Shown in pieces: positions 14,988 to 22,566 of a DNA stretch of 22,856 bases. A model generated the notes under the pieces. It saw nothing but the letters and a program-made list of their open reading frames with translations. It had not been told where the DNA came from and did no database searches. The position numbers and the translations under genes are program-made. Position 1 is the stretch's first letter; each line of letters begins with the position of its first letter. The DNA comes from Bradyrhizobiaceae bacterium (GTDB lineage Bacteria > Pseudomonadota > Alphaproteobacteria > Rhizobiales > Hyphomicrobiaceae), in the NCBI GenBank assembly GCA_947475855.1, contig CANJPN010000019.1, positions 1 through 22,856 on the forward strand. Reading direction: 5' to 3'.

Positions 14988-15086
14988 AGCTGCCTCGCCG
15001 CCGCGCGTTTGCGCGCTTGGTGATCCCTTGCTGCCTACTCTATATGGCTGCAGCACTTTCCACATCACATCTGCCGAGGCCCCGCG

Positions 15087-16148
15087 ATGCGCCTTCATGT
15101 CCTGCCCGCCGACGGTATCGGCCCCGAGATCACCGAGGCTGCGATTGCGGTCCTCAACGTTGCCGACGCCAGGTTCAAACTCGGCCTCTCCTACGACTAC
15201 GACGAAGTCGGATTGTCGAGCCTTGGGAAGTACGGCACGACCATGCGCGAGGAGATCTTCCAGAAGTCGCGCAGCCTCGACGGCGTGATCCTGGGCACCC
15301 AGTCGCACATGGACTATCCGCCGCCGGCGCAGGGCGGGCGCAACATCTCGGCAGCCTACCGCGTCGGCTACGATCTCTACGCCAACGTGCGGCCGGCGCG
15401 CACGCGTGCCTTTCTCGGCAAAGGCGCTACCGGCATGGACCTCGTGATCATGCGCGAGGCGACGGAAGGGTTCTATTCCGACCGCAACATGCACGCGGGA
15501 ACCGGCGAGTTCATGCCGTCGCCCGACATGGCGATGGCCGTGCGCAAGATCACGGCGCATGCATCCAACCGCATCGTGCGGCGCGCGTTCGAAGTCGCGT
15601 CGCGGCGGCGCAAGAAAGTCACGGCCGCGCACAAGGCGAACTGCTTTCATCTGTCGTGCGGACTGTTCCTCCGGGAGGCGCGCAAGGTCGCGGCGGAATT
15701 TCCCGATGTCGCCTACGACGAGGTGATCGTCGACGCGATGGCCGCGCTGCTCGTGCGCCAGCCCGAGAAATACGACGTGATCGTCACGACCAACCTGTTC
15801 GCCGACATCCTGTCCGATCTCGCCAGCGAACTGTCGGGCAGCCTGGGCCTCGCCGGCTCCACCAACGAGAGCGATCTTTATTGCTGCGCGCAAGCCCAGC
15901 ACGGCTCGGCGCCCGACATCGCGGGAAAGAACGTCGCCAACCCAACGTCGATGATCCTGTCGATCTCGATGCTGTGCGACTGGCTCGGCACCAAGCACAA
16001 GCGGCCGGAGTTCAACCAGGCGGCCACCGCGATGGAGAAGGCGATCGACACCGTGCTGGCGGACCCGAAGTCCCGCACCCGCGACCTCGGCGGCAGCATG
16101 GCGTGCGACGCCTTCGCGAAGGCGGTGGCGGGGGTCGTGAAGGGTTAA
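15087..16148 (+). CDS. Isocitrate/isopropylmalate dehydrogenase family protein
   Basis: 353 residues, normal for the beta-decarboxylating dehydrogenase family. LPADGIGPE (6-14) is the conserved opening. RPARTR (102-107) and REATEGFYSDRN (123-134) provide the arginines that hold the malate-like part of the substrate. K183 in AHKAN, D216, D240 and D244 are the expected catalytic and metal residues, and HGSAPDIAGKN (272-282) is the NAD-binding loop. The substrate loop (REATEGFY) differs from that of LeuB, so 3-isopropylmalate is not assured; tartrate, homoisocitrate or another 2-hydroxy acid could be used. No leuC or leuD gene is near. ATG 15087 is the first start before the conserved opening; its ribosome site is weak. 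The enzyme is cytoplasmic. It is convergent with a TctC-like gene, with repeat B3 in the gap. Confidence 0.92.
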   Translation: MRLHVLPADGIGPEITEAAIAVLNVADARFKLGLSYDYDEVGLSSLGKYGTTMREEIFQKSRSLDGVILGTQSHMDYPPPAQGGRNISAAYRVGYDLYANVRPARTRAFLGKGATGMDLVIMREATEGFYSDRNMHAGTGEFMPSPDMAMAVRKITAHASNRIVRRAFEVASRRRKKVTAAHKANCFHLSCGLFLREARKVAAEFPDVAYDEVIVDAMAALLVRQPEKYDVIVTTNLFADILSDLASELSGSLGLAGSTNESDLYCCAQAQHGSAPDIAGKNVANPTSMILSISMLCDWLGTKHKRPEFNQAATAMEKAIDTVLADPKSRTRDLGGSMACDAFAKAVAGVVKG

Positions 16149-16172
16149 GGGTGGGCGAAGCGTGGCAGGCTC

Positions 16173-16251
16173 AGGGTGCAATAGGCGCGTGCCGTATTGC
16201 GCCGGAGCTGGGCGAAACGGCGCAATACGCGAAGACGCTATTGCGCCCTAC
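16173..16251. repeat. Two-hairpin extragenic repeat B3 (AGGGCGCAATAG type)
   Basis: Outer arms AGGGTGCAATAG (16173-16184) and CTATTGCGCCCT (16238-16249). Hairpin 1 pairs GGTGCAATA with TATTGCGCC (16175-16203); hairpin 2 pairs GGCGCAATA with TATTGCGCC (16219-16247). It ends CGCCCTACAG, as does B4. It fills the gap between two convergent genes. Confidence 0.82.
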
Positions 16252-16278
16252 AGACCTGGCCGGGATGATAACGCCGCC

Positions 16279-17286
16279 CTACTCCCCCGCCTTGATGTAC
16301 TTCCCCATCACCTCGAGCACGGCGGGCGGTTGGTTCAGCAGCTCGGCGAAGAGGCGGGTAACTTGCTCTGCGCCGATGTGCTCTGTTTCGATGGTGGCGG
16401 CCTGGGCTTCGGCGCGGAACTTCGGATCTGCGACGGTCGCGGCGAGTGCTTCGCGGAGGGCGGCGATGCGCTCGGGCGGCGTGCCGGAGCGGACGCCGAA
16501 CGCGCGGCCGATCGACAAGGGGATTCCGCGCACCGCCATCAACGATCGGCCGACCGGATCGGTCGCCAGCGCCTCGTCCACGGGCAGGTCCGCCAACCCC
16601 GGCACGGGCGTCCGGGCGCGGACCATCGGGCGCACGATGCCCTGTGCGGCGGCGAGTTTCACCGTGGTCGAGAGCGCGGTCCAGGCGTCGACCTCCTTGC
16701 GCTGGAGGGCGAGGTAAATGTCCGTGTTCGCTGCGTAGCCGGTGACCAGCTTGAAGTTCGCGCCGGCGAATTCCTTCAGCAGCAGCGGGAAATCGTAGGA
16801 GTTCGAACCCGGGCCGGTAGAGCCCACGATCAGCGGCAGTGGCGAGCGGCGGATGTCGTCGAAGGTCTTGTGGGGCAGATCGGCACGTATGCCGAGCAGC
16901 ACGCCGTCCGAGCCCGACGAGCCCAGCCATTCGAACTTCGCGACATCGAAACGAACGGCCGGCACCTTCGCAAGCTGCGCCATCGCGACCTGAGGGTTGA
17001 CCGCCAGGATCGTCAGCCCATCGGCCGCGGCGACGTTGTAGACATAGTTGGTGGCCACGAGATGGGCACCGCCCGGCATCTGCTGCGCGACACTCGCGGG
17101 CTGGCCGGGAATGTGACGGCCGATATGGCGTCCGACGATCTGAGCGGCGATCGACAGCGTACCGCTCTTCGAGCCAATGACGACCGAGACGGTTTTGCCG
17201 CGATAGAAATCCGCCTGCGCGCACGCCGCGACCGAAGAGAACGCCGTCGCCGCGACGAGCGCCGAGAACCCGATCCAGCGCTTCAT
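16279..17286 (-). CDS. TctC-like (Bug-type) periplasmic substrate-binding protein, second of a tandem pair
   Basis: The protein has 335 residues with a clear Sec signal peptide (MKRW...SVAACAQA, cleavage near residue 24). The mature protein opens ADFYRGKTVSVVIGSKSG, followed by GRHIGRHIPGQP and the Bug-like layout MPGGAHLVATNYVYN..ADG. The product is periplasmic and should bind a small carboxylate or related ligand; no permease gene is in the window. ATG 17286 has GGAGTGA about 8 nt upstream, and that site overlaps the stop of the upstream paralogue (8-bp gap), so translation is probably coupled. It shares ADFYRGKTV, IGRHIPG and other blocks with that paralogue, which points to an old tandem duplication. 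It is more diverged than the classical receptor at 1289. Confidence 0.88.
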   Translation of the reverse strand: MKRWIGFSALVAATAFSSVAACAQADFYRGKTVSVVIGSKSGTLSIAAQIVGRHIGRHIPGQPASVAQQMPGGAHLVATNYVYNVAAADGLTILAVNPQVAMAQLAKVPAVRFDVAKFEWLGSSGSDGVLLGIRADLPHKTFDDIRRSPLPLIVGSTGPGSNSYDFPLLLKEFAGANFKLVTGYAANTDIYLALQRKEVDAWTALSTTVKLAAAQGIVRPMVRARTPVPGLADLPVDEALATDPVGRSLMAVRGIPLSIGRAFGVRSGTPPERIAALREALAATVADPKFRAEAQAATIETEHIGAEQVTRLFAELLNQPPAVLEVMGKYIKAGE

Positions 17287-17294
17287 AGGGATCG

Positions 17295-18380
17295 TCACTC
17301 CAGCAACTCTTTGGCGCGTTGCGCGATCTTTGGCGGCGACTTCAGAATATCGTCGACCCATTTCTGCAGCGTCAGGCCGGGCACCGGATCGACTTCGACC
17401 TTGGCCTGGGCGGCGGCGGCCAGAAACTCCGGGTCCTTCATCGTCGCGTCGAATGCATCACGCAGCGCCTTGACGCGATCGGGCGGTACGCCTGGCGTCG
17501 TGACCACCGGCCGCCCAAGTCGCGATCCCGCGAAGATCAGGCGCATCACGGCGCGATCCTCATCGTTCTTCGCGAGATCCTCGATGTTGGGAACGCCGGG
17601 CAGATCCTTGGCCGTCTCGCCTCCCTGCACGAGAATGCGAATTTCACCCTTATCGAGCCAATGCCGCTTGGTCGACTTCCAGCTCGACCAGGTGTTCTCC
17701 CGGCCGCCGACCTCTCCGCGCTCCATCGCGACGTTGATGTCGTTGCCGCCGCGATAGTCCGTCACGAGCTTGAACTTGGTGCCGACCAGCTCGTTGAGCA
17801 GCTTGGGGAAGGTGTAGGTGATGGAGCCCTTGCCCGATGAGCCGATCACGACCTCGGTCTTCATCGCCTCCTCGATCGTCCTGACGCCCGTCGTGTGCCA
17901 CACGGCGACCGTCTCGGACGTCGGCGACAACGCGCCGATCCAGAACAGCTTGGAATTGTCGACGTGGATCGCGGCCTCGCCCATCACCTGCGCACCGGGA
18001 TAGCCGTTGTTGATCACGCCTAGCGATGTGCCGTCCCTGGGTGCAACGGCATAGAAATAATTGGCCATCACGATGCCGCCTCCGCCCAGCATGTTCTGGG
18101 GCACGATCGTGGGGCTGCCTGGAATGTGCCTGCCGATGTAGCGACCAATCAGCCGGGAGTGCAGGTCGTATTCGCCCCCGACCACCGTGCCGATGATCAA
18201 ATTGACGGTCTTGCCCCGGTAGAAGTCCGCAACGGCGCTGCCTTGGGCAAAGGCGGGAGTACCGGCCAAGCCTGCGGCGGCGGCCCAAATCGTGGCGCGC
18301 CAGGCAACCGCGAACATTCCATGCCAGCGGGCGGGATTTGCGCAACCAGCTCTGCGCAGGCGATCGTCGCACCGCATCAT
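17295..18380 (-). CDS. TctC-like (Bug-type) periplasmic substrate-binding protein, first of a tandem pair
   Basis: About 361 residues. A long, positively charged N-terminus leads to a hydrophobic stretch (WAAAAGLAGTPAFAQG) with a likely signal-peptidase site near AFA-Q. The mature part has ADFYRGKTVNLIIGTVVGG, IGRYIGRHIPGSPTIVPQNM, GGGGIVMANYFYAVAPRDG and GSSGKGSITYTFP, matching its downstream neighbour block for block. I chose ATG 18380, with AGGG about 6 nt upstream; ATG 18377 and GTG 18386 are close alternatives. It is the first gene of a two-gene unit and is divergent from the class V PLP enzyme across 235 bp that contains a long inverted repeat. The ligand is unknown. Confidence 0.88.
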   Translation of the reverse strand: MMRCDDRLRRAGCANPARWHGMFAVAWRATIWAAAAGLAGTPAFAQGSAVADFYRGKTVNLIIGTVVGGEYDLHSRLIGRYIGRHIPGSPTIVPQNMLGGGGIVMANYFYAVAPRDGTSLGVINNGYPGAQVMGEAAIHVDNSKLFWIGALSPTSETVAVWHTTGVRTIEEAMKTEVVIGSSGKGSITYTFPKLLNELVGTKFKLVTDYRGGNDINVAMERGEVGGRENTWSSWKSTKRHWLDKGEIRILVQGGETAKDLPGVPNIEDLAKNDEDRAVMRLIFAGSRLGRPVVTTPGVPPDRVKALRDAFDATMKDPEFLAAAAQAKVEVDPVPGLTLQKWVDDILKSPPKIAQRAKELLE

Positions 18381-18424
18381 TTCCACCCTATTGTTCGTAT
18401 CGTTGCGGGCAGAGTCGCCCAGCG

Positions 18425-18473
18425 CGAGCCGGCGGTCAACGGGAGCGCGAGACCCTTTCCCAGCGCCGGCTCG
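18425..18473. promoter_or_regulatory. Inverted repeat CGAGCCGGC...GCCGGCTCG in a divergent promoter region
   Basis: Arms CGAGCCGGC (18425-18433) and GCCGGCTCG (18465-18473) lie 31 bp apart in the 235-bp space between the divergent TctC-like and class V genes. To the right (about 18490-18570) the DNA becomes clearly AT-rich, which suits the promoter of the rightward gene. The arms could bind a regulator or fold as a leader stem. I see no confident -35/-10 pair. Confidence 0.4.
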
Positions 18474-18615
18474 TCATTCCAGGGTGAAATTCGCAGATAT
18501 TGCGTATAAAGCACACTATTTTGCTCGACTTGGGATGTTTCGCGCACTATCATTTCAGCAATCCAATAAACGACGGCCATGTTCGCCTTCACAGACCGAC
18601 TTCGAGAGAGCCATC

Positions 18616-20124
18616 ATGCAGCAGCGTGCCGCGCCCCATCGAAACGTGACCGACAGCACCGGGAGGTCGCTGCTGCAAAAGGTCGCCGGCAGCGCCATCG
18701 GCCTCGATTTGGAAATGCCGATCGCAACTGGCGAGAAGCGTCGCCGCATCTACCTCGACAGCACCGCCAGCACGCTGCGCCTTGGCGTCGTCCAGGACGT
18801 GCTCGACAGATATCAGCCCTACTACGCGAACACGCACTCCACCGTGCATTTCAGCGCGCGCCTCTCGACCGAGGAATACCGCTGGGCGCACGACATGGTA
18901 CTCGATTTCGTCAACGCCGACCAAAGCCGCTACACAGCGTTCTTCGTCGGCAGCGGTGCGACCGGCGGCATGAACAGGGTCGCCGCAACGCTCGCCGGCC
19001 GGCTGCCCGGGCGTGACGTCGTGATCACCTCGATCATGGAGCACCACTCCAACGACCTGCCCCACCGCAAGCATTTCAAGACCGTGGTCCACGCGCCGCC
19101 GGAAAGCGGCTCGACCTCGATGGGCTGCGTCGACGTCAAGGCGATCGAGCGCGCGCTCGAAGCCCACAAGGGCCGCGTCGCCTACGTTTCCGTCACGGGC
19201 GTTTCGAACGTGACCGGCATCATCAATCCGATCCACGAGATCGCGGCACTGGCGCATGCGCATGGTGCGCTGATGGTGGTCGATGCCGCTCAAATGATTG
19301 CACACGTGCCGATCCGGATGAGCGGCAACGTAGATCCTGGGGAAGACATCGACGTGGTCGTCTTCTCCGGCCACAAGATCTACGCGCCGGGTTCGCCGGG
19401 CGTCGTCGTGGCACGACGCGAGTTGTTCGAAGGCTTGGAGCCGATAGAAGTCGGCGGCGGCATGGTCGATGACGTCTGGCTCGACCGTTACACGCCGACG
19501 GCGGCGCTGCCGGACCGCGAGGAAGCGGGAACGCCGAACATTTCTGGCGCGATCGGGCTGGGCGCTGCCCTCTATGCGCTGCACAAGATCGGCATGGATG
19601 TGGTGGAGGAGGACGAAGCTGCACTGATGCGGCTGGCGCTGCAGCGACTGTGCGCGCTTCCGGGCATCGCGCTCTACGGCGATTGCGACATGGAGCGTTA
19701 TCCCCGCGCCGGCGCGATTTCATTCAACGTGCGCGGCATGCACCACGCGTTGACCGCGGCGATCCTCAATGACTATTACAACATTGCCGTTCGGAACCAG
19801 TGCTTCTGCGCGCACCCTTACGTGCGCGAGATGGTGAGCGAGGCGTTAGCTGAAGCGGATGACGCACTGTCGGCGGCGGAACTCGAAGCGCTGGCCGAGA
19901 TGCAGCGCGGCATGGTTCGAGCGAGCTTCGGCGTCTATTCGACCCAGGCCGATGTCGAGATGCTGGCCAAAGCGCTCGGGGATATCGCCGGCAACCGCGA
20001 GCGATACGAAGCGCTCTATACGCAGCTGCCGAATGGCGACTTCCAGCACAAGTCGTTCCGCTTCGAGCCCCGGCAGTTCTTCAACGTGAGGAATGCCGTC
20101 GACGGCTGGTTGGAACGTTCGTAG
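18616..20124 (+). CDS. Class V aminotransferase-fold PLP enzyme, SufS/CsdA-like cysteine desulfurase family, extended
   Basis: 502 residues, about 90 longer than SufS. The catalytic set of the SufS group is present: H143 in MEHHSN, N198 in SNVTG, D223 and Q226 in VVDAAQ, PLP lysine K254 in SGHKIYAP, and GTPNISGAIGLGAAL (308-322). R395 followed by C398-F-C400-A-H-P corresponds to the RxGxHCAxP region, so C400 aligns with the sulfur-accepting cysteine. Desulfurase activity is possible, but isopenicillin-N-epimerase-like or selenocysteine-lyase roles are not excluded. A C-terminal extension of about 60 residues has no match I recognise. No suf or isc gene is adjacent. I chose ATG 18616 (weak GAGAGAG site); the upstream in-frame sequence crosses the promoter region and lacks family features. 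The enzyme is cytoplasmic. Confidence 0.88.
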   Translation: MQQRAAPHRNVTDSTGRSLLQKVAGSAIGLDLEMPIATGEKRRRIYLDSTASTLRLGVVQDVLDRYQPYYANTHSTVHFSARLSTEEYRWAHDMVLDFVNADQSRYTAFFVGSGATGGMNRVAATLAGRLPGRDVVITSIMEHHSNDLPHRKHFKTVVHAPPESGSTSMGCVDVKAIERALEAHKGRVAYVSVTGVSNVTGIINPIHEIAALAHAHGALMVVDAAQMIAHVPIRMSGNVDPGEDIDVVVFSGHKIYAPGSPGVVVARRELFEGLEPIEVGGGMVDDVWLDRYTPTAALPDREEAGTPNISGAIGLGAALYALHKIGMDVVEEDEAALMRLALQRLCALPGIALYGDCDMERYPRAGAISFNVRGMHHALTAAILNDYYNIAVRNQCFCAHPYVREMVSEALAEADDALSAAELEALAEMQRGMVRASFGVYSTQADVEMLAKALGDIAGNRERYEALYTQLPNGDFQHKSFRFEPRQFFNVRNAVDGWLERS

Positions 20125-20130
20125 GTGGAC

Positions 20131-20214
20131 GTAGGGCGGATTAACGAAGCGTAATCCGCCATAGGACGAAGTGTGCAGCTTTTCGGCGGAATATGCTGCG
20201 CAATTCCGCCCTAC
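20131..20214. repeat. Two-hairpin extragenic repeat B4 (GTAGGGCGGATTA type)
   Basis: Starts GTAGGGCGGATTA, like B1, and ends CGCCCTACAG, like B3. Hairpin 1 pairs GGCGGATTA with TAATCCGCC (20135-20160). Hairpin 2 pairs GGCGGAAT with ATTCCGCC (20185-20210). It fills almost the whole gap between two convergent genes and might serve as a two-way terminator. Confidence 0.85.
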
Positions 20215-20218
20215 AGCG

Positions 20219-20575
20219 TCACGGAACCCTGATCAGGATCTGCAGCTTCACCAGCCACGGGAACCAGGTCATCATGGCGTGGCCCGCGAGCCAGAGTATC
20301 ACGCCGAGCAGGACCAGCGCCGGGATCGCCGCGAACACCAGCTTCAAGCAAAACAGCATCAGCCGGATAAACGGGATGCGCACGTCGGTTACGGTCGTAC
20401 CCGACACGACGAAACCATCGGCCAAAGATGGCTCCGAGGAAAAGGCGGTGGGCTGATGACCACCACTGCCGAGCGGTGGCAGACTACCAGAATGACCGTT
20501 GCCTGTCAGCCCGGCCCGCTCCCGGGCCTCGCGCTCTCTGCGTAGCGTGCGCGGTAAGTCGTCCGTCATGGCCAT
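20219..20575 (-). CDS. Small hypothetical membrane protein
   Basis: About 118 residues from ATG 20575 (ATG 20569 is an equal alternative; neither has a strong ribosome site). The first 60 residues are polar and rich in Arg, Ser and Gly, with no structure I recognise. The second half, from VTDVRIPFIRLMLFCLKL, is strongly hydrophobic and fits one long or two short membrane helices (about 71-110), ending in LVKLQILI. I do not recognise a family. The pattern of a polar head followed by 'VxIPF' and a hydrophobic tail is one I associate with small alphaproteobacterial inner-membrane proteins, but this is only an impression. The 5' end is divergent from apt, and the 3' end abuts repeat B4. Confidence 0.65.
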   Translation of the reverse strand: MAMTDDLPRTLRREREARERAGLTGNGHSGSLPPLGSGGHQPTAFSSEPSLADGFVVSGTTVTDVRIPFIRLMLFCLKLVFAAIPALVLLGVILWLAGHAMMTWFPWLVKLQILIRVP

Positions 20576-20708
20576 AGCGACGCCATTGCTCCCGATCCAA
20601 CCCCGTTTCGGCCTCACCTGTTACGCCCGGAAGCGGCCGACACCGAGTTCGTGTTGTCCTTCCGACCCAACCTCACTATTGCTATTTTACGCCGCGATTG
20701 GGGCGGCG

Positions 20709-21251
20709 ATGGAGGCCGGTGTGGAGAATTTGAAGCGACTGATACGCACGATTCCCGATTATCCAAAGCCTGGAATCATGTTCAGGGACATCACGACACT
20801 CCTAGGTGATTCGCAAGGATTGAAGGCCGCAATCGCACGGCTCACCGAGCCCTACCGCACCGAACCGCTAGATGCCGTCGCCGGTATCGAGGCGCGAGGC
20901 TTCATCCTCGGCGGCGCCGTCGCCGACCGCCTCGGCTGTGGCTTCGTGCCAATTCGCAAGAAAGGCAAGCTGCCCTGGAAGACGATCGGGCAGGAATACT
21001 CCCTCGAATACGGCGTAGACACCATCGAGATTCACGAAGACGCGATCAAGCCCGGGCAGCGTATTCTCATCGTCGACGACCTCGTGGCGACTGGTGGTAC
21101 TGCCGAAGCGGCCGTCAAACTCATCCGGCGCTCGCGCGGCGAAGTACTGGGAGCGGCATTCGTCATCGACCTGCCAGAGATCGGGGGCGCCAAGTTACTG
21201 CGGGATATGGGAATCGCAGTCCATACTTTGATGGCTTTCGAGGGTCACTGA
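20709..21251 (+). CDS. apt: Adenine phosphoribosyltransferase
   Basis: 180 residues, the normal size for Apt, which converts adenine and PRPP to AMP in purine salvage in the cytoplasm. The N-terminal block IPDYPKPGIMFRDITTLL (15-32) and GIEARGFILGGAVA (59-72) are hallmarks. The PRPP-binding loop is VDDLVATGGTA (122-132). RKKGKLPW (83-90) is the flexible loop over the active site. Two starts are possible: ATG 20709 (used here), or GTG 20721, which has GGAGG 5 nt upstream and still precedes all conserved sequence. The gene converges with the amidohydrolase gene, 55 bp away, with a candidate terminator in between. It stands alone with no purine genes nearby. Confidence 0.97.
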   Translation: MEAGVENLKRLIRTIPDYPKPGIMFRDITTLLGDSQGLKAAIARLTEPYRTEPLDAVAGIEARGFILGGAVADRLGCGFVPIRKKGKLPWKTIGQEYSLEYGVDTIEIHEDAIKPGQRILIVDDLVATGGTAEAAVKLIRRSRGEVLGAAFVIDLPEIGGAKLLRDMGIAVHTLMAFEGH

Positions 21252-21287
21252 GGATGGGACGCGGGATGGCCCCACCCATATTTTCTT
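21252..21287. terminator. Candidate terminator after apt, followed by a tandem 10-mer
   Basis: ATGGG (21254-21258) can pair with CCCAT (21275-21279), with a further inner GGG/CCC pairing, and is followed by ATATTTTCTT on the + strand. This suits an intrinsic terminator for apt. Immediately right, CTTCGGCTTG is repeated in tandem (21285-21304) up to the stop of the amidohydrolase gene. Confidence 0.45.
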
Positions 21288-21306
21288 CGGCTTGCTTCGG
21301 CTTGAC

Positions 21307-22566
21307 TTAAGGCGCCTTCGTGCGGTCCACGGCTTCACCGCGCAAGACGACCGCCGAAATGCGACGGGTGTTCTTGATATCGTCGAGCGGATTGCCGTCG
21401 AGGACAAGGAGATCGGCGCTCTTGCCGGCTTCGATCGTGCCCTGGTCCTTCAGGTCCATGGCCGCGGCGGAATTGCGGGTCGAGGCGAGAAGAACCTGCA
21501 TCGGCGTCATGCCGGCCAGCACCATGTCCTCCATTTCGTCATGCGGTCCCCAGGGGCGATTGCCGTCGGTCGCCAGCGCGATCTTGACACCGGCCGCGTT
21601 GAGCTTCGCCAGATTTCGCGCCTGGATGGCGTGGAAGGCGGCGAGCTTGGGGCTGTCCACGTTCTGCGCTTCGAGCTTGGCGAATTCGTCGGCCGGCAGA
21701 CCCGCCTTCATCCAGCTCATATCGACCTTGACGCCGCGTTCGGGCAGATTGGGCGTCAGCACGACGTTCGGCCGTGACTTGAACACAGCGACCATCTCGT
21801 CGTCGATGTCACGATCGCGGATGCCGTGCGCGAGAATGTCGACGCCGGCCTTGATCAGGCCCTTGCCATCCTCCTGGTCGAAGATGTGCGCCATGACGCG
21901 CAAGCCGCGCTTGTGTGCCTCGTCGATGATCGCCGTGTAGATCTCCGGCGTGACCTTTTTGAACTGTCCGTCACGGTTGTCGACCCAGACCTTGACGATG
22001 TCGACTTTGTTTGCCGCGAGATCCTCGACGGCCTTGCGGCCTTCAGCCTCGTTGTTGATCCAGTGGGGTACGGTGATGCGGCCGGGCTCAGGCATGGTGA
22101 TGCCGCGCCCAGCGCTTTTGAACGTCGCTGAGCCCGGCTCGACCTTGGCGCGCAGGTCGAGGTTTTCATACTTGTCCGTCCCTGCGCTCATCACTGCGCT
22201 GACGCCGAACCAGGCGCGGCGCTTCAGGTCGCGGACGATGCCATCCCGGCTCTGGCTGAGGTGGACATGGGCGTCGATGATCATCGGCATCATGGTTTTG
22301 CCGGCTAAGTTCACACGGGCCGCACCTGCCGGCACTGCGACACTTGCCGACGGACCGGCCGCCAAGATCTTTGCACCATCGACCACGACCACGGCATTTT
22401 CGACGGGGGCGCCGCCTTTGCCGTCGATCAAGCGTGCGCCCTCGTATGCGGTGATCCGGGCGGTTTGGGCCTGGAGCCCCGCGGAAAAGGTAGCCAGCAG
22501 CGAGGCTGCCAACGCGAAGGAGGAAACCACGCGGGCGTAGCCGCCACGTCCTGTAGCAAGTGCCAT
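21307..22566 (-). CDS. Exported metal-dependent amidohydrolase (imidazolonepropionase/prolidase-like)
   Basis: 419 residues. A signal peptide (hydrophobic 12-30, likely cut near LQA-QT at 33/34) indicates export. The amidohydrolase metal ligands are in place: H100-V-H102 after the IIDAH strand, K192 in VKVW (candidate carboxylated lysine), H227 in MAHIF, H247 in LAHGIRD and D334 in LATDG. The C-terminal GTIEAGKSADLLVLDGNPL is the usual small beta-domain ending. Enzymes of this group hydrolyse cyclic amides, dipeptides or similar bonds; the substrate is not predictable. ATG 22566 has GGGAGG about 7 nt upstream. The gene is single, convergent with apt. No transport genes flank it inside the window. 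Confidence 0.93.
   Translation of the reverse strand: MALATGRGGYARVVSSFALAASLLATFSAGLQAQTARITAYEGARLIDGKGGAPVENAVVVVDGAKILAAGPSASVAVPAGAARVNLAGKTMMPMIIDAHVHLSQSRDGIVRDLKRRAWFGVSAVMSAGTDKYENLDLRAKVEPGSATFKSAGRGITMPEPGRITVPHWINNEAEGRKAVEDLAANKVDIVKVWVDNRDGQFKKVTPEIYTAIIDEAHKRGLRVMAHIFDQEDGKGLIKAGVDILAHGIRDRDIDDEMVAVFKSRPNVVLTPNLPERGVKVDMSWMKAGLPADEFAKLEAQNVDSPKLAAFHAIQARNLAKLNAAGVKIALATDGNRPWGPHDEMEDMVLAGMTPMQVLLASTRNSAAAMDLKDQGTIEAGKSADLLVLDGNPLDDIKNTRRISAVVLRGEAVDRTKAP

Noticed and set aside
15087..16148. leuB assignment
   Set aside because: The substrate loop reads REATEGFY and no leuCD is near, so only the family is called.
14988..16181. Minus-strand open frame running through the dehydrogenase gene into the DUF120 gene
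   Set aside because: Its translation is Arg/His/Asp-rich shadow sequence opposite a well-conserved dehydrogenase. Only the part from ATG 14987 onward matches a family.
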